DNA of 64,000 nucleotides from SG-bin7 sp964498095 (GTDB lineage Bacteria > Bdellovibrionota > Bdellovibrionia > Bdellovibrionales > SG-bin7): the NCBI GenBank assembly GCA_964498095.1, contig CAZCFY010000007.1:118544-182543 (forward strand). Direction: 5' to 3'. The notes beneath the pieces are model-generated. The model saw only the letters and a program-made list of their open reading frames with translations. It was not told where the DNA came from and ran no database searches. Numbering within the stretch: position 1 is the stretch's first letter; every line of letters begins with the position of its first letter. A program made the translations under genes and the position numbers. Positions 32,043 to 40,818 of the stretch are shown here, piece by piece.

Positions 32043-33017
32043 ATGAGAAAAATTATTTTTACCCTCATGTCTTTACTCTCGGTAGTAACTCACGCCAGTG
32101 AAGTGGGTCGGCCGCTCTGGCAGCACAAGCCACCACCAATTCAGATAGAGCCTAATATTGATATCGACATTAAGGTGGAACATCACTTCGCATTTAACAA
32201 CGATGTTGCCATACATTATGCGGCCCTGGGTTCTGGTCCTCTAATGGTTATGATTCATGGATTCCCCGACTACTGGTACACCTGGCGAAATCTGATGGCA
32301 CAATTTTCTAAAACCCATCGCGTGGTAGCGCTTGATTTACGCGGATACAATCTCAGCGATAAACCCGTCGGCAAAGAAAATTATGACGTTAAATTCTTGA
32401 TGGGTGATATTGCCGCCGTAATTAAACACGAAGGTGCAAAAAGGGCGACCATCATTGGTCATGATTGGGGCGCAGCACTTTCCTGGGTCTTTGCGATGGT
32501 AAAACCCGAGATGGTAAATGGCCTGGTTGTACTAAATATTCCCCATCCTTCGAATACGCGCCGCGAGCTCTTAAAGCAAAATAAAGAACAAATGGTTGCC
32601 AGTAAATATGCGATAGATTTCGCCAAAGGCGCCGGCAACAATCTCACACCGGAAGATCTCGTCTATTGGGTTCAGCATCCTGAAATTAAAAATCGATATC
32701 TGACGGCGTTCAGAGACTCAAGTATAATCGGAATGATGAATTATTATATTCAAAACTACCCCTCTACTCCCGAAAAAGCCGCCATTGACCCTTTTGCGAA
32801 TGCGAAGGTTTATTGTCCTGTTCTCTACATACATGCCTATAATGATCATCATGTCGCACGCGCCACGGTGTTGGGGTCAGAAACTAAATTGCAGGACCCT
32901 AGTAAGTTTACACCTGTTTTTGTAGAAGGTGGCGGACATTTTACTTACCACAACTTGCCGAACTTTGTTAGTTATCATATTGAGCGTTGGCTGCGAAAAA
33001 ACAACCTGCATCGTTGA
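32043..33017 (+). CDS. Secreted alpha/beta hydrolase, epoxide hydrolase/dehalogenase-like
   Basis: The start at 32043 has GGGAAG upstream and gives MRKIIFTLMSLLSVVTHASE, a signal peptide. The body of about 300 residues has the oxyanion motif HGFPDYWYTWRNLM, the nucleophile elbow IIGHDWGAALSW with an Asp nucleophile, and a late His in GGGHFTYHNLP, the usual catalytic triad of epoxide hydrolases and haloalkane dehalogenases. The substrate is unknown. It begins 12 bases after the preceding gene and ends before a terminator. Confidence 0.88.
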   Translation: MRKIIFTLMSLLSVVTHASEVGRPLWQHKPPPIQIEPNIDIDIKVEHHFAFNNDVAIHYAALGSGPLMVMIHGFPDYWYTWRNLMAQFSKTHRVVALDLRGYNLSDKPVGKENYDVKFLMGDIAAVIKHEGAKRATIIGHDWGAALSWVFAMVKPEMVNGLVVLNIPHPSNTRRELLKQNKEQMVASKYAIDFAKGAGNNLTPEDLVYWVQHPEIKNRYLTAFRDSSIIGMMNYYIQNYPSTPEKAAIDPFANAKVYCPVLYIHAYNDHHVARATVLGSETKLQDPSKFTPVFVEGGGHFTYHNLPNFVSYHIERWLRKNNLHR

Positions 33018-33028
33018 CCTCTACTAAT

Positions 33029-33049
33029 GGGCCCTCACCGGCCCTTTTT
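33029..33049 (+). terminator. Rho-independent terminator after the hydrolase gene
   Basis: The stem GGGCC / GGCCC has loop CTCACC and is followed by TTTTT. It ends the transcript of the ADP-ribosyltransferase-like and hydrolase genes. Confidence 0.7.
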
Positions 33050-33142
33050 GTCACACCATCCAACCTTTAGACAGACCACTATTCATCATTTGATTTGAAC
33101 ATGGCCCACGGTTTGCTGATACCGTACCTAGGTGGAAATCTT

Positions 33143-34789
33143 ATGAAAATGTTTTTATCTTTACTTATCGTCATTGGACTCTTCAATGCAAAGATTATTG
33201 CTGTAGCCGCTGAACGTGATTCCGAAAAAAGTTATTACAAAATTCTCGGAATCAACCCCAACGCCAGTCACGACGAAATCCAAAGTGCCTATCGAAAGCA
33301 AGTTAAAGATCATCATCCGGATTTATTTTCCACCCTTGAAGAAAAAAATCGCCATGAAGAAATCTTGAAATCCATTAACGAAGCCTACGAAGTACTTTCT
33401 GATCCCGAGGCGCGAAACGGTTATAATTCAAAGTTACGGGCAGATTTTTCGGAAAATCATCAGGCTAAGTCCACTATTCACTCGATCCAAGATCTGGAAA
33501 TGCAGATTGCCCGGGTTAGAGTCGCTAATACGGAGAATGACATAATTAGCGAGCTTAACAAGCTGGATGAGTTTGGCGGCCTAATTTATTCCGACTATGA
33601 CGCCTTTAAATTTTTCTATTCCGCAATGAAATCTATGACGGAAGCCGGCAAATTTAGTTATTTGAGTACGGCCCAGGTGTTATTATCAATTACTGAATCC
33701 TGGACTTACGCGGAATATCTAACCGGCGAGAATACTCTTGATTGGGATAGCTTACACACGGGTATTATTAAGCGCCTAATTCTCAATGGCTTTAGCTTAT
33801 CAGATGTTTTAGCAATGTTAGGAAAAACCTCTGCTACCGCAGACATGAGTTATTTGCATCAAGCACTCGGTGCATTCCGAGCTCATGCCCCCTTTCCTTC
33901 GCGGATGCGTCGGCCCTATGATATCAAATTTCTTACTATTGGCCCCATATTCGAAGCCTTGTTCAAAACAAAACAAATTGCGACCTACGAGCAATATGTA
34001 ACTACCGTGGCTGTCATGAAAGAGGCTGTTAAAGGTTTGGATTTGGATCATCCCTTGCGCTACTCGTTACGGGATAAAGTCCAATACGTAATCCCCTTCG
34101 TCGAAAAAATGAATTTCTCTGAACTCCTAGATCTAACCTATATGGTAGACCTAAATCCCATCGAAGAGTTGGCGGTTATGGAAACCATTCTTGAAACTCA
34201 ACACCAAACAAATCGGCTGACACCTATAGAGTTGGGAATGCTATTAGTAAACTTAATTGGAAACGCTTTCACATCCGGCTCCTTTAACGAAATTTCTTTT
34301 GCTGGATATGGCTTATCGGAAATGTCGAAATACGTCGCAATGCATAGAGGCTATGATGTGACTTATTTGCGAAAGGCCGTGGGGAACCACGAAGACCCTG
34401 ATATTATACGTGATCGGGTGCTGTCATCTTTTTTAAAAAGCGACATAGTCGATCTACTGACACGTTATAAAGATTTAATTTCAAAATTGAATTTAAGCGG
34501 AGACGACTGGCAGAAAATCGAACATGATTTAAACATGTTTTTTGGCTCCGGAGTGAAGTTGGAGAAAATGCGACTTACATACTTCGCTTCGAAACAAATC
34601 ACGGCAGAAAATATATTTTTAAGGTTCCGTCACGCGCTAGGGGTTCAATCTCTCTATAAGGCCAGAGCTTCTTGGACTTCATTCTTGCCAAGAATCACCT
34701 TTGCGCCACCGCCTCCTCGTCCTCAAATAGCGGTGACACAAAAAGCCCTACCGATCCCTCTTCACTTTCGCTGCGAAAGGCTTTTTTAA
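33143..34789 (+). CDS. J-domain protein with an N-terminal signal or anchor
   Basis: The ATG at 33143 gives MKMFLSLLIVIGLFNAKIIA, a hydrophobic N-terminus. It is followed directly by an intact J domain (SYYKILGINPNASHDEIQSA, the HPD motif in KDHHPDLF, AYEVLSDPEARNGYNSKL). J domains stimulate DnaK-type chaperones, which are cytoplasmic, so an exported J domain is odd; the helix may instead anchor the protein with the J domain inside. The remaining 450 residues are helical repeats of unknown function. An alternative in-frame start 48 bases upstream would not remove the hydrophobic stretch. Confidence 0.8.
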   Translation: MKMFLSLLIVIGLFNAKIIAVAAERDSEKSYYKILGINPNASHDEIQSAYRKQVKDHHPDLFSTLEEKNRHEEILKSINEAYEVLSDPEARNGYNSKLRADFSENHQAKSTIHSIQDLEMQIARVRVANTENDIISELNKLDEFGGLIYSDYDAFKFFYSAMKSMTEAGKFSYLSTAQVLLSITESWTYAEYLTGENTLDWDSLHTGIIKRLILNGFSLSDVLAMLGKTSATADMSYLHQALGAFRAHAPFPSRMRRPYDIKFLTIGPIFEALFKTKQIATYEQYVTTVAVMKEAVKGLDLDHPLRYSLRDKVQYVIPFVEKMNFSELLDLTYMVDLNPIEELAVMETILETQHQTNRLTPIELGMLLVNLIGNAFTSGSFNEISFAGYGLSEMSKYVAMHRGYDVTYLRKAVGNHEDPDIIRDRVLSSFLKSDIVDLLTRYKDLISKLNLSGDDWQKIEHDLNMFFGSGVKLEKMRLTYFASKQITAENIFLRFRHALGVQSLYKARASWTSFLPRITFAPPPPRPQIAVTQKALPIPLHFRCERLF

Positions 34790-34792
34790 GGT

Positions 34793-36820
34793 TTACCGGC
34801 CACTCGCAAAAAAATCGCCAAAGTCGTGATAGTCGTCATAGGGACGGCAATCGTTGGGCGCTACCGTCGAAGCGACAGCCGGATTGCGCATGGAACATTG
34901 CCCATCCCAAGTGTGATTTACTTCTATCGAGCGCCAATTATAAGGAGGCATGTTGACGTTGGTATTTTTTATCCGCAACGAATTATCCACCCACACCATG
35001 ATAATGCCATCTTGTGAGGTGGTCGTAGTGCTACGACGGAAGTAAACTTCAACCCTATGCCATTGTCCCTCTAACACTGCTGCGCCGTTAACATTGGGTA
35101 AAAAGACAAGTGACGCGGAATCTGCGCAGTCACCATAAGCATTCGGGATATGACAGTTGTTAACGTTGGCGGCTTGGAGAAAAATATCGACAACGCGCCC
35201 GCCATTATTAGAACCGTAAAAATGTGAGCCCCATAAACCGACGGCATTAGGTTTATCGGAAGTAAAGAAAACCAACTTGTTGGCGCCATTGTTATACCCA
35301 CCAAATGGAGAACTCGGACGCCACGTGAATTCATAGTAAATTTCTGACCGTGGATCATGAAAGCACTCTAGCACTGTGCCGCCAACAGTTGAGTAAGCAG
35401 GCTTTATCATTCGCACGATCCCAGAGGGAGATGTCGGTTCTGAACTATCATTCATTAAGATAGCTCCACCTTGCGGATAGTAGTCATAACATCCAGGTCC
35501 TGTTTTGCTCGAAAAATTATGATGGACCAATTGGGTAAAACCTTGTGGTTGGTTAGGAAGCAATCCCACCCCCGAGAACACCGGTGGCGGCGCGCTCACA
35601 ACGGGAGCGGTTGTTGTCGGCGCAGGCTCCGTGCTTGTCGTTGTGGGTGTGGGCGCCGGCGCAGATTGCGAGGTACCAGTGATGGCCAAGCGCACATCAT
35701 TAAGGGTTTGGCCGTTAATCAATTTTGTCATGTAATTATTGGCTTCAGCGTCGGAAGCGTTACGCTTATAAACCTGCTGAAAGAGAATATTGATGTTATT
35801 GCTGCTCTCATTTGTCGTAGCTAAATAGGCGCGAATATCCTGCAGAGAGAATCCCTGAGTATCAATAGCCGCTACCCACCGGCTCAGTTCAGTGGTGCTT
35901 GGCGCTCTTTCAAAAAGATCCTGAAACATACTTTTAATTTTTCCCTCTGTAGTGTTGGTATAGATCGGTGTTGGTTCTGGCGCGGGCGCAGGGGCGGGCT
36001 CAGTTGTTGGGGGTGGAATACTTGCGGGGGCACGATCCGGCTGAGGTGCTAATGTAGTGCCGGAAATATTTGCTTTAACATCGGTAAGTGTATAACCACC
36101 GCTTAACAATTTTTGATAACTACTTACTTGCTCTGCCGATGGATAGCTGCCCTTTATGCTAAGATACAGGTCGCGAACAATAATTTGCGCCCGCCCCGTA
36201 AACGCCAGCTCGTATCGCACTTTTTCGATGGAATATGCTCCTGAACGCAACTGCGCTACATAGTACGCTTCCTCAGTCGGAATATTGTAACCAAATATAT
36301 TTAGGTATGTTTGTGCTATGATCTGCTCAGGTGTTCCTTGAGGAACCGATGGCGCCGTAGTCGTAGTTGTGGTTGTGGTTGTGGTTGCGGGAGCAGGTGC
36401 GGGAGAAATGATACCAGTAATTTTCGCTCTAATATCGGCTAAGCTCGCTCCATTTATTAGTTCAGACATTCGGCTATAAGCTTCGGCGTCTGTCGCCGGC
36501 CTTTTGTACGCAATTTGATAAATTTTATCTATATTGGTTCGACTTTCATTGGTTGTTGCTAAATAAGCCCGAATATCTTGTGCAGAAAATCCCTGTGAAT
36601 CGATGGCCGTAACCCAGCGACTCAACTCCGTTGCGCTTGGAGCCCTCTCATAGAGGCTCTGAAACATTCCCGTAATTACCGAATCGCTGGTGGATAGCGA
36701 AAAGTTTAAAATCCGAAAACTCGGCTGATTGTTGCTCAAACTCGAAGAGGAATTTGTATTACAACCTGAAATTGGGAAAACAAATAGAAAATAGAGCAAT
36801 AGTGATAATTGACGCTTCAT
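34793..36820 (-). CDS. Lipoprotein with two DUF4214-like repeats and a concanavalin-like C-terminal domain
   Basis: The protein has 675 residues. The lipoprotein signal is MKRQLSLLLYFLFVFPISGC. Two similar modules contain SLYERAPSATELSRWV and DLFERAPSTTELSRWV, each with QDIRAYLATTNES, and a third, shorter related stretch lies between them; these match the DUF4214 repeat found in large adhesins. A run of ten Thr (near residue 150) comes from a (GTTGTG)-like simple repeat at about 36358-36393. The last 250 residues (VHHNFSSKTGPGCYDY ... WHRVEVYFRRST) look like a polysaccharide-lyase or concanavalin fold. It is probably surface exposed and binds sugars. Confidence 0.8.
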   Translation of the reverse strand: MKRQLSLLLYFLFVFPISGCNTNSSSSLSNNQPSFRILNFSLSTSDSVITGMFQSLYERAPSATELSRWVTAIDSQGFSAQDIRAYLATTNESRTNIDKIYQIAYKRPATDAEAYSRMSELINGASLADIRAKITGIISPAPAPATTTTTTTTTTAPSVPQGTPEQIIAQTYLNIFGYNIPTEEAYYVAQLRSGAYSIEKVRYELAFTGRAQIIVRDLYLSIKGSYPSAEQVSSYQKLLSGGYTLTDVKANISGTTLAPQPDRAPASIPPPTTEPAPAPAPEPTPIYTNTTEGKIKSMFQDLFERAPSTTELSRWVAAIDTQGFSLQDIRAYLATTNESSNNINILFQQVYKRNASDAEANNYMTKLINGQTLNDVRLAITGTSQSAPAPTPTTTSTEPAPTTTAPVVSAPPPVFSGVGLLPNQPQGFTQLVHHNFSSKTGPGCYDYYPQGGAILMNDSSEPTSPSGIVRMIKPAYSTVGGTVLECFHDPRSEIYYEFTWRPSSPFGGYNNGANKLVFFTSDKPNAVGLWGSHFYGSNNGGRVVDIFLQAANVNNCHIPNAYGDCADSASLVFLPNVNGAAVLEGQWHRVEVYFRRSTTTTSQDGIIMVWVDNSLRIKNTNVNMPPYNWRSIEVNHTWDGQCSMRNPAVASTVAPNDCRPYDDYHDFGDFFASGR

Positions 36821-36936
36821 AAGTCCCCCCGAATACCTAGTTTAAAATTTTATACCGTGTTAACTTATCGCTCTTTTGGCAAACATAGATCGCCCCTACT
36901 ATTTTTTTACGTCCCACTTTGAGCCATGGACGCAAT

Positions 36937-37569
36937 CTATTTCGCTTGCCTCGGTAATTTTTTTTCGACGCCTATTGCGATTTCGGCAGTTTTGGCATTT
37001 TCCGGTTCGTCACTTCTGAACCGAAAAGCGCAGTGGTATTTTTTTGGCTTTTTTAGCTCGGTAAAATTTTTAGTTAAATATCTAAATTTTTCTTCATAAA
37101 AAACTTCTTCTATTTCATCTGCCTCATCAGTTACTAAACTGAGCTTTTGTTCAACTTCGGGAGTGAAAGCGTAGGGAGAAGGCCCGGGGGAAATGGTTTG
37201 TGTTAAAATATATCGATGTTTACCAGCCTGAGAGTCATCCGTGCTTGCACGAAGTGCTCCGGGCCGACGCAAATAGTAAATTTCGGCCGCTGGCTTGTTG
37301 TTTATCAAAATTTCAAAGGTATACCCGCGCGAAGCACTTTTGTAAGCGCGAAAGCTGCATTTCTTACTGCCACTTGCTGAGCCTGAAGCATCATGAACAA
37401 CGGTCCCACCCTCGAGATCAACACGTGCGTCTCCGGACTTAGCAAAGAAAATGCGGCTTTGCGCCTCTTTCTCTCCGATTTGAACGCGACTATTAAAAGG
37501 GTCTGAAACCGCTTTTTCAGGTGGGTTAGCAAACAAATGGCTGGTAAAAATAATCAAACTTATAAGCAT
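36937..37569 (-). CDS. Secreted protein of unknown function
   Basis: The protein has 210 residues with a short signal peptide (MLISLIIFTSHLFANP). The rest is rich in short strands and Lys/Glu (KYHCAFRFRSDEPENAKTAE) and contains SASGSKKCSFRAYKS. It has no recognised family. It stands between the DUF4214 lipoprotein and the histidine kinase, transcribed away from the kinase. Confidence 0.6.
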   Translation of the reverse strand: MLISLIIFTSHLFANPPEKAVSDPFNSRVQIGEKEAQSRIFFAKSGDARVDLEGGTVVHDASGSASGSKKCSFRAYKSASRGYTFEILINNKPAAEIYYLRRPGALRASTDDSQAGKHRYILTQTISPGPSPYAFTPEVEQKLSLVTDEADEIEEVFYEEKFRYLTKNFTELKKPKKYHCAFRFRSDEPENAKTAEIAIGVEKKLPRQAK

Positions 37570-37756
37570 GCTAAATTATACCCAAACCTAAAGGCCCAAT
37601 CGGGATTGCCGAGAAAAAAATACAATTGATCCGCAATTCTAAATGATCAATTAGGATAAAGTCGCGCCAGTCATTTAAGCTCGCTGACAAAATGCCAGGG
37701 TTGGACCTTTGTGCCCGTTAAGAAATTGTGAAGATAAAAGTGCGAAAATGATTTAA

Positions 37757-39730
37757 TTGTCACAATTGATTCCGGTCGGTTACACACTAAGAGTGGAAAA
37801 GAAACTCGCAAATGTAATAACCAAGGCTGGCACTCTCTTGGTGGGTGCGGAAGCACTTTCATTTTTAATCATTTGGATTTTCTTCCCGGAGTACAAAGAG
37901 TTTTCCGCCGTGACGATGAAAGCGAATACTTCGCTCGCGTTCCTACTGATCAGCATTTCTATTTGGTTATTGCGTCGCGGCCCCGACAAGACTGGAAATT
38001 TTTTTGCTTGGACCGTCCTGTTCATCGCGACACTAACAAATTTGGAATATATTTTTGATATAAATCTCGGCATAGATGAGATCATAGTTTCTGACTTTCC
38101 TAATACGGAGAGCGTGATGTTCCTAGGGCGCATGTCACCAATTGCCTCTCTGTGTTTAACCTTTGTCTCCGCAGCTCTACTCACTTTGGACACGAAACCA
38201 CTGCGCCACTGGCATTGGCCCACATTCTTTTTATTTCCGGTCTGGTTAATTTCGTTTCTTGCTATTGTTGGTTACGCCTACGGCGTAACGTCCTTTTATA
38301 AACTCGGTCCCTTTATTCGCATTTCTCTGCCCACGGCTCTTTCTCTAAATTTGATTTCCTTTATAATACTTTCCTCGCGTCCCTCGTTGGGTCCTCTTTC
38401 TATTTTATATAGTCCGGGTTTTGGGGGCATGACAGCCCGCCGCGTTTTGCCGTCATTATCGGTTTTGCCTGTCTTTTTGGGATGGCTACGCATTCAAGCG
38501 CAGCACTTAGGATATATCGATCTTTACTCCGGTGTCGCGGTCCTTGTTGTGGTGCTCACGGTTTTATTTTGCTTCATTGTTGGCTTTCACGCCGTAAAAC
38601 TTGACAGTCTCGACGCCGAAAGAGAACGCTCACGTATCGACTTAGAAAAAACAGCACGGCGTTTTGCCGCAATTTTTAATCACGCGCCGACGGCCTTTGC
38701 ACTTTTTCGTGAAAGCGATGGCGCCTTTGTCGACGTCAATGATGCGTGGATCGAGCACTTCGGTTATTCTAAAGCCGAAGTGCTTGGGAAAACCACTCGC
38801 GACTTTAAGTGGTATGTCGACGAGAATGAACGCCAGAGACTCTATGAGGTTTACCGGCGCGACGGATTCGTGAGAAATTTTGAAACGAAGGTGTATAACG
38901 GCGTCGGACAAGTTCTTATAGTTTCTAACAGTGTACACAAAGTTGAAATCGAAGGAGAGAAATTCGTCCTCGGCGCTCTTGAAGACGTGACAGAATTGCG
39001 AAAGTTAGCTGACTCTCTTGCGGCAGCCGTTCAAGTTCGCGACGAGTTTATGTCGATCGCCTCGCACGAACTAAAGACACCGATCACTTCTTTAAAACTG
39101 CAGTTACAAATGTTACAGCGCGCGGTCAAGGTCGAACAAAATGTTGTTCCCAACGCCGAACGACTTGCCAAAACTCTCAGTGTTACGAATCGGCAAATCC
39201 AAAGACTTGAAGGTCTTGTCGAAGAGCTTCTCGATGTTTCTCGGGTACGCACCGGTAAGCTTTCTCTGCATTTCGAGAAATTTAACTTATCGAGCCTCGT
39301 GTCCGAAGTCGTTGATCGCCTCGCTTCACAACTTTCCGAAGCAAAAATTGAAGTTAATTACGAAGTTGAGCCCGAAGTTGCTGGCTCTTGGGACCGCAGC
39401 CGCATTGATCAGGTGATCGTAAACTTACTAAATAACGCCATAAAATACGCGGCCGGAGAGCCGATCTTGCTAAAAGTTAAAAATGCCGGAGATCGCGCTC
39501 TGTTGGCGGTTGCCGACGGTGGGCCGGGAATTCCATCCGAAAAACAACAGCTGATTTTTGAACGTTTTGAGCGAGCTACCCAGAACAAAAGTATACCGGG
39601 TTTAGGGATTGGTCTATTTCTGGTTAAGCAAATTGTCGAGGAACACCAGGGAAATATTTCCGTAAAAAGTGACTTAGGGAAGGGCGCCGTTTTTGAAGTC
39701 GTCCTGCCAAAACATGAGGTAATGGCATGA
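37757..39730 (+). CDS. Membrane sensor histidine kinase with PAS domain
   Basis: The protein has 657 residues. The first 280 contain about seven membrane helices (MASE-like sensor region). A PAS domain follows (FNHAPTAFALFRESDGAFVD, DVNDAWIEHFGYSKAEVLGK), then the HisKA domain with phospho-acceptor His-437 in IASHELKTPITSLKLQ, and an HATPase domain with the N box (VIVNLLNNAIKYA), G1 box (ADGGPGIP) and G2 box (GLGIGLF). The start is TTG with no clear ribosome site. The response regulator that follows overlaps it by four bases (ATGA), so the two form one system. Confidence 0.93.
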   Translation: MSQLIPVGYTLRVEKKLANVITKAGTLLVGAEALSFLIIWIFFPEYKEFSAVTMKANTSLAFLLISISIWLLRRGPDKTGNFFAWTVLFIATLTNLEYIFDINLGIDEIIVSDFPNTESVMFLGRMSPIASLCLTFVSAALLTLDTKPLRHWHWPTFFLFPVWLISFLAIVGYAYGVTSFYKLGPFIRISLPTALSLNLISFIILSSRPSLGPLSILYSPGFGGMTARRVLPSLSVLPVFLGWLRIQAQHLGYIDLYSGVAVLVVVLTVLFCFIVGFHAVKLDSLDAERERSRIDLEKTARRFAAIFNHAPTAFALFRESDGAFVDVNDAWIEHFGYSKAEVLGKTTRDFKWYVDENERQRLYEVYRRDGFVRNFETKVYNGVGQVLIVSNSVHKVEIEGEKFVLGALEDVTELRKLADSLAAAVQVRDEFMSIASHELKTPITSLKLQLQMLQRAVKVEQNVVPNAERLAKTLSVTNRQIQRLEGLVEELLDVSRVRTGKLSLHFEKFNLSSLVSEVVDRLASQLSEAKIEVNYEVEPEVAGSWDRSRIDQVIVNLLNNAIKYAAGEPILLKVKNAGDRALLAVADGGPGIPSEKQQLIFERFERATQNKSIPGLGIGLFLVKQIVEEHQGNISVKSDLGKGAVFEVVLPKHEVMA

Positions 39731-40158
39731 AGAGAAAGATTCTGGTTGTCGAAGACGACAAAGATATTTTGATGACTCTTAAAGAATTGCTAGAAATGGA
39801 AGGCTTTGAGGCCGACGTGGCAATTAATGGTAAGGAAGCACTTAATAAACTGCGCGCCGCAAACGATTTACCTGAATTAATCATACTCGACTATTCCATG
39901 CCGGTCATGGATGCTCCTGCATTTAAAATTGAACAAGAGAATGATTCCCGAATTAAACACATTCCACTTATTTTAGTAACCGCCAACGCTGCCCCTGATC
40001 ACACTAAAAGCAAGATAAACGCCCGTGCCTTTCTGCGAAAGCCACTGGATATAGAAGATTTTATTAATACGGTTAAATCTTGCTTACCGGCTTTTGCGGC
40101 GGTTTTGTATGCCTTGCTGAAGAGTATTTTGTCTGGCGCGGGCACGCTCCTGACGTAA
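39727..40158 (+). CDS. Single-domain response regulator
   Basis: The protein has 143 residues: a receiver domain only. The phospho-acceptor is Asp-55 in LIILDYSMPVMD, with VVEDDKD as the acidic pocket and AFLRKPLD carrying the conserved Lys. It has no DNA-binding or enzymatic output domain, so it probably acts through a protein contact, as CheY and Spo0F types do. It overlaps the stop of the kinase gene (ATGA). The last 24 residues (LPAFAAVLYALLKSILSG) go beyond the receiver and overlap the convergent FecR gene by 75 bases. Confidence 0.93.
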   Translation: MKRKILVVEDDKDILMTLKELLEMEGFEADVAINGKEALNKLRAANDLPELIILDYSMPVMDAPAFKIEQENDSRIKHIPLILVTANAAPDHTKSKINARAFLRKPLDIEDFINTVKSCLPAFAAVLYALLKSILSGAGTLLT

Positions 40159-40809
40159 CTGTTGAAAAACCCTGTTTTTAACCTGTACGGGGTGATCCGT
40201 CGTATCGCGGAGGAATTCAAATCTTTTTGCCTCTTGACGTTGAGCGCGCGCAAACGCCCGTCGGCCGCCAAGTAATTGCATGAAGTGCCCCGGTGGAACT
40301 TTTATGGCATCCCGAATTTTGCGTCCCGTCCCGCGTTGGCCTAAACTCACTTCGCCGCCGAAAGTAGTTACTTCCGTCCGCATTTCCTTTTCCTGGTGCT
40401 CAACTAAAAAGTCAGTGCCCCTCACTCCAATAACACCCGACGGAGTAGAAATTTGAAATCCCTGAAGATCTTCTTTTTTATATTTCTGATTAACCAAAGA
40501 GCGGACCGAGCCATAATTTAAATAAAATAAACTCCATTTCTTTCCCGCGTCCGCATCAAACTCATATTCCATAAAACCCATCTTAGTATTCGAGTTCAGA
40601 TTAACAACATTATCGTCAATGAGAATAACTTGGAGTCGCGAGTTATCACCAGTAACGGCAACGTCATTGACCCGGACCCTGTCGTTTTCCTGCGCGTTCT
40701 TTTCGTTGATTTTAACATCGCCAAAAACGTAAGTGACTACGCCAATAATATCCGCGGCGAAAGCAAAGCCAGCACTTAAAAAAGTGAATAAAAAAAGCAT
40801 TTTTCGCAT
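40084..40809 (-). CDS. FecR-domain secreted protein
   Basis: The protein has 241 residues with a signal peptide (MRKMLFLFTFLSAGFAFAAD). Residues 24-150 match the FecR domain (VTYVFGDVKINEKNAQENDR, ITGDNS-type then NLNSNTKMGFMEYEFD, ISTPSGVIGVRGTDFLVEHQ), which is used in envelope signalling or as a small beta structure. No sigma factor sits beside it. The basic, Arg/Gln-rich tail (about 175-241) is unusual and may bind nucleic acid or polyanions. It is the last gene downstream of SpoVR in the minus direction, nine bases after it. Confidence 0.85.
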   Translation of the reverse strand: MRKMLFLFTFLSAGFAFAADIIGVVTYVFGDVKINEKNAQENDRVRVNDVAVTGDNSRLQVILIDDNVVNLNSNTKMGFMEYEFDADAGKKWSLFYLNYGSVRSLVNQKYKKEDLQGFQISTPSGVIGVRGTDFLVEHQEKEMRTEVTTFGGEVSLGQRGTGRKIRDAIKVPPGHFMQLLGGRRAFARAQRQEAKRFEFLRDTTDHPVQVKNRVFQQLRQERARARQNTLQQGIQNRRKSR

Positions 40810-40818
40810 TTTAAAAAT

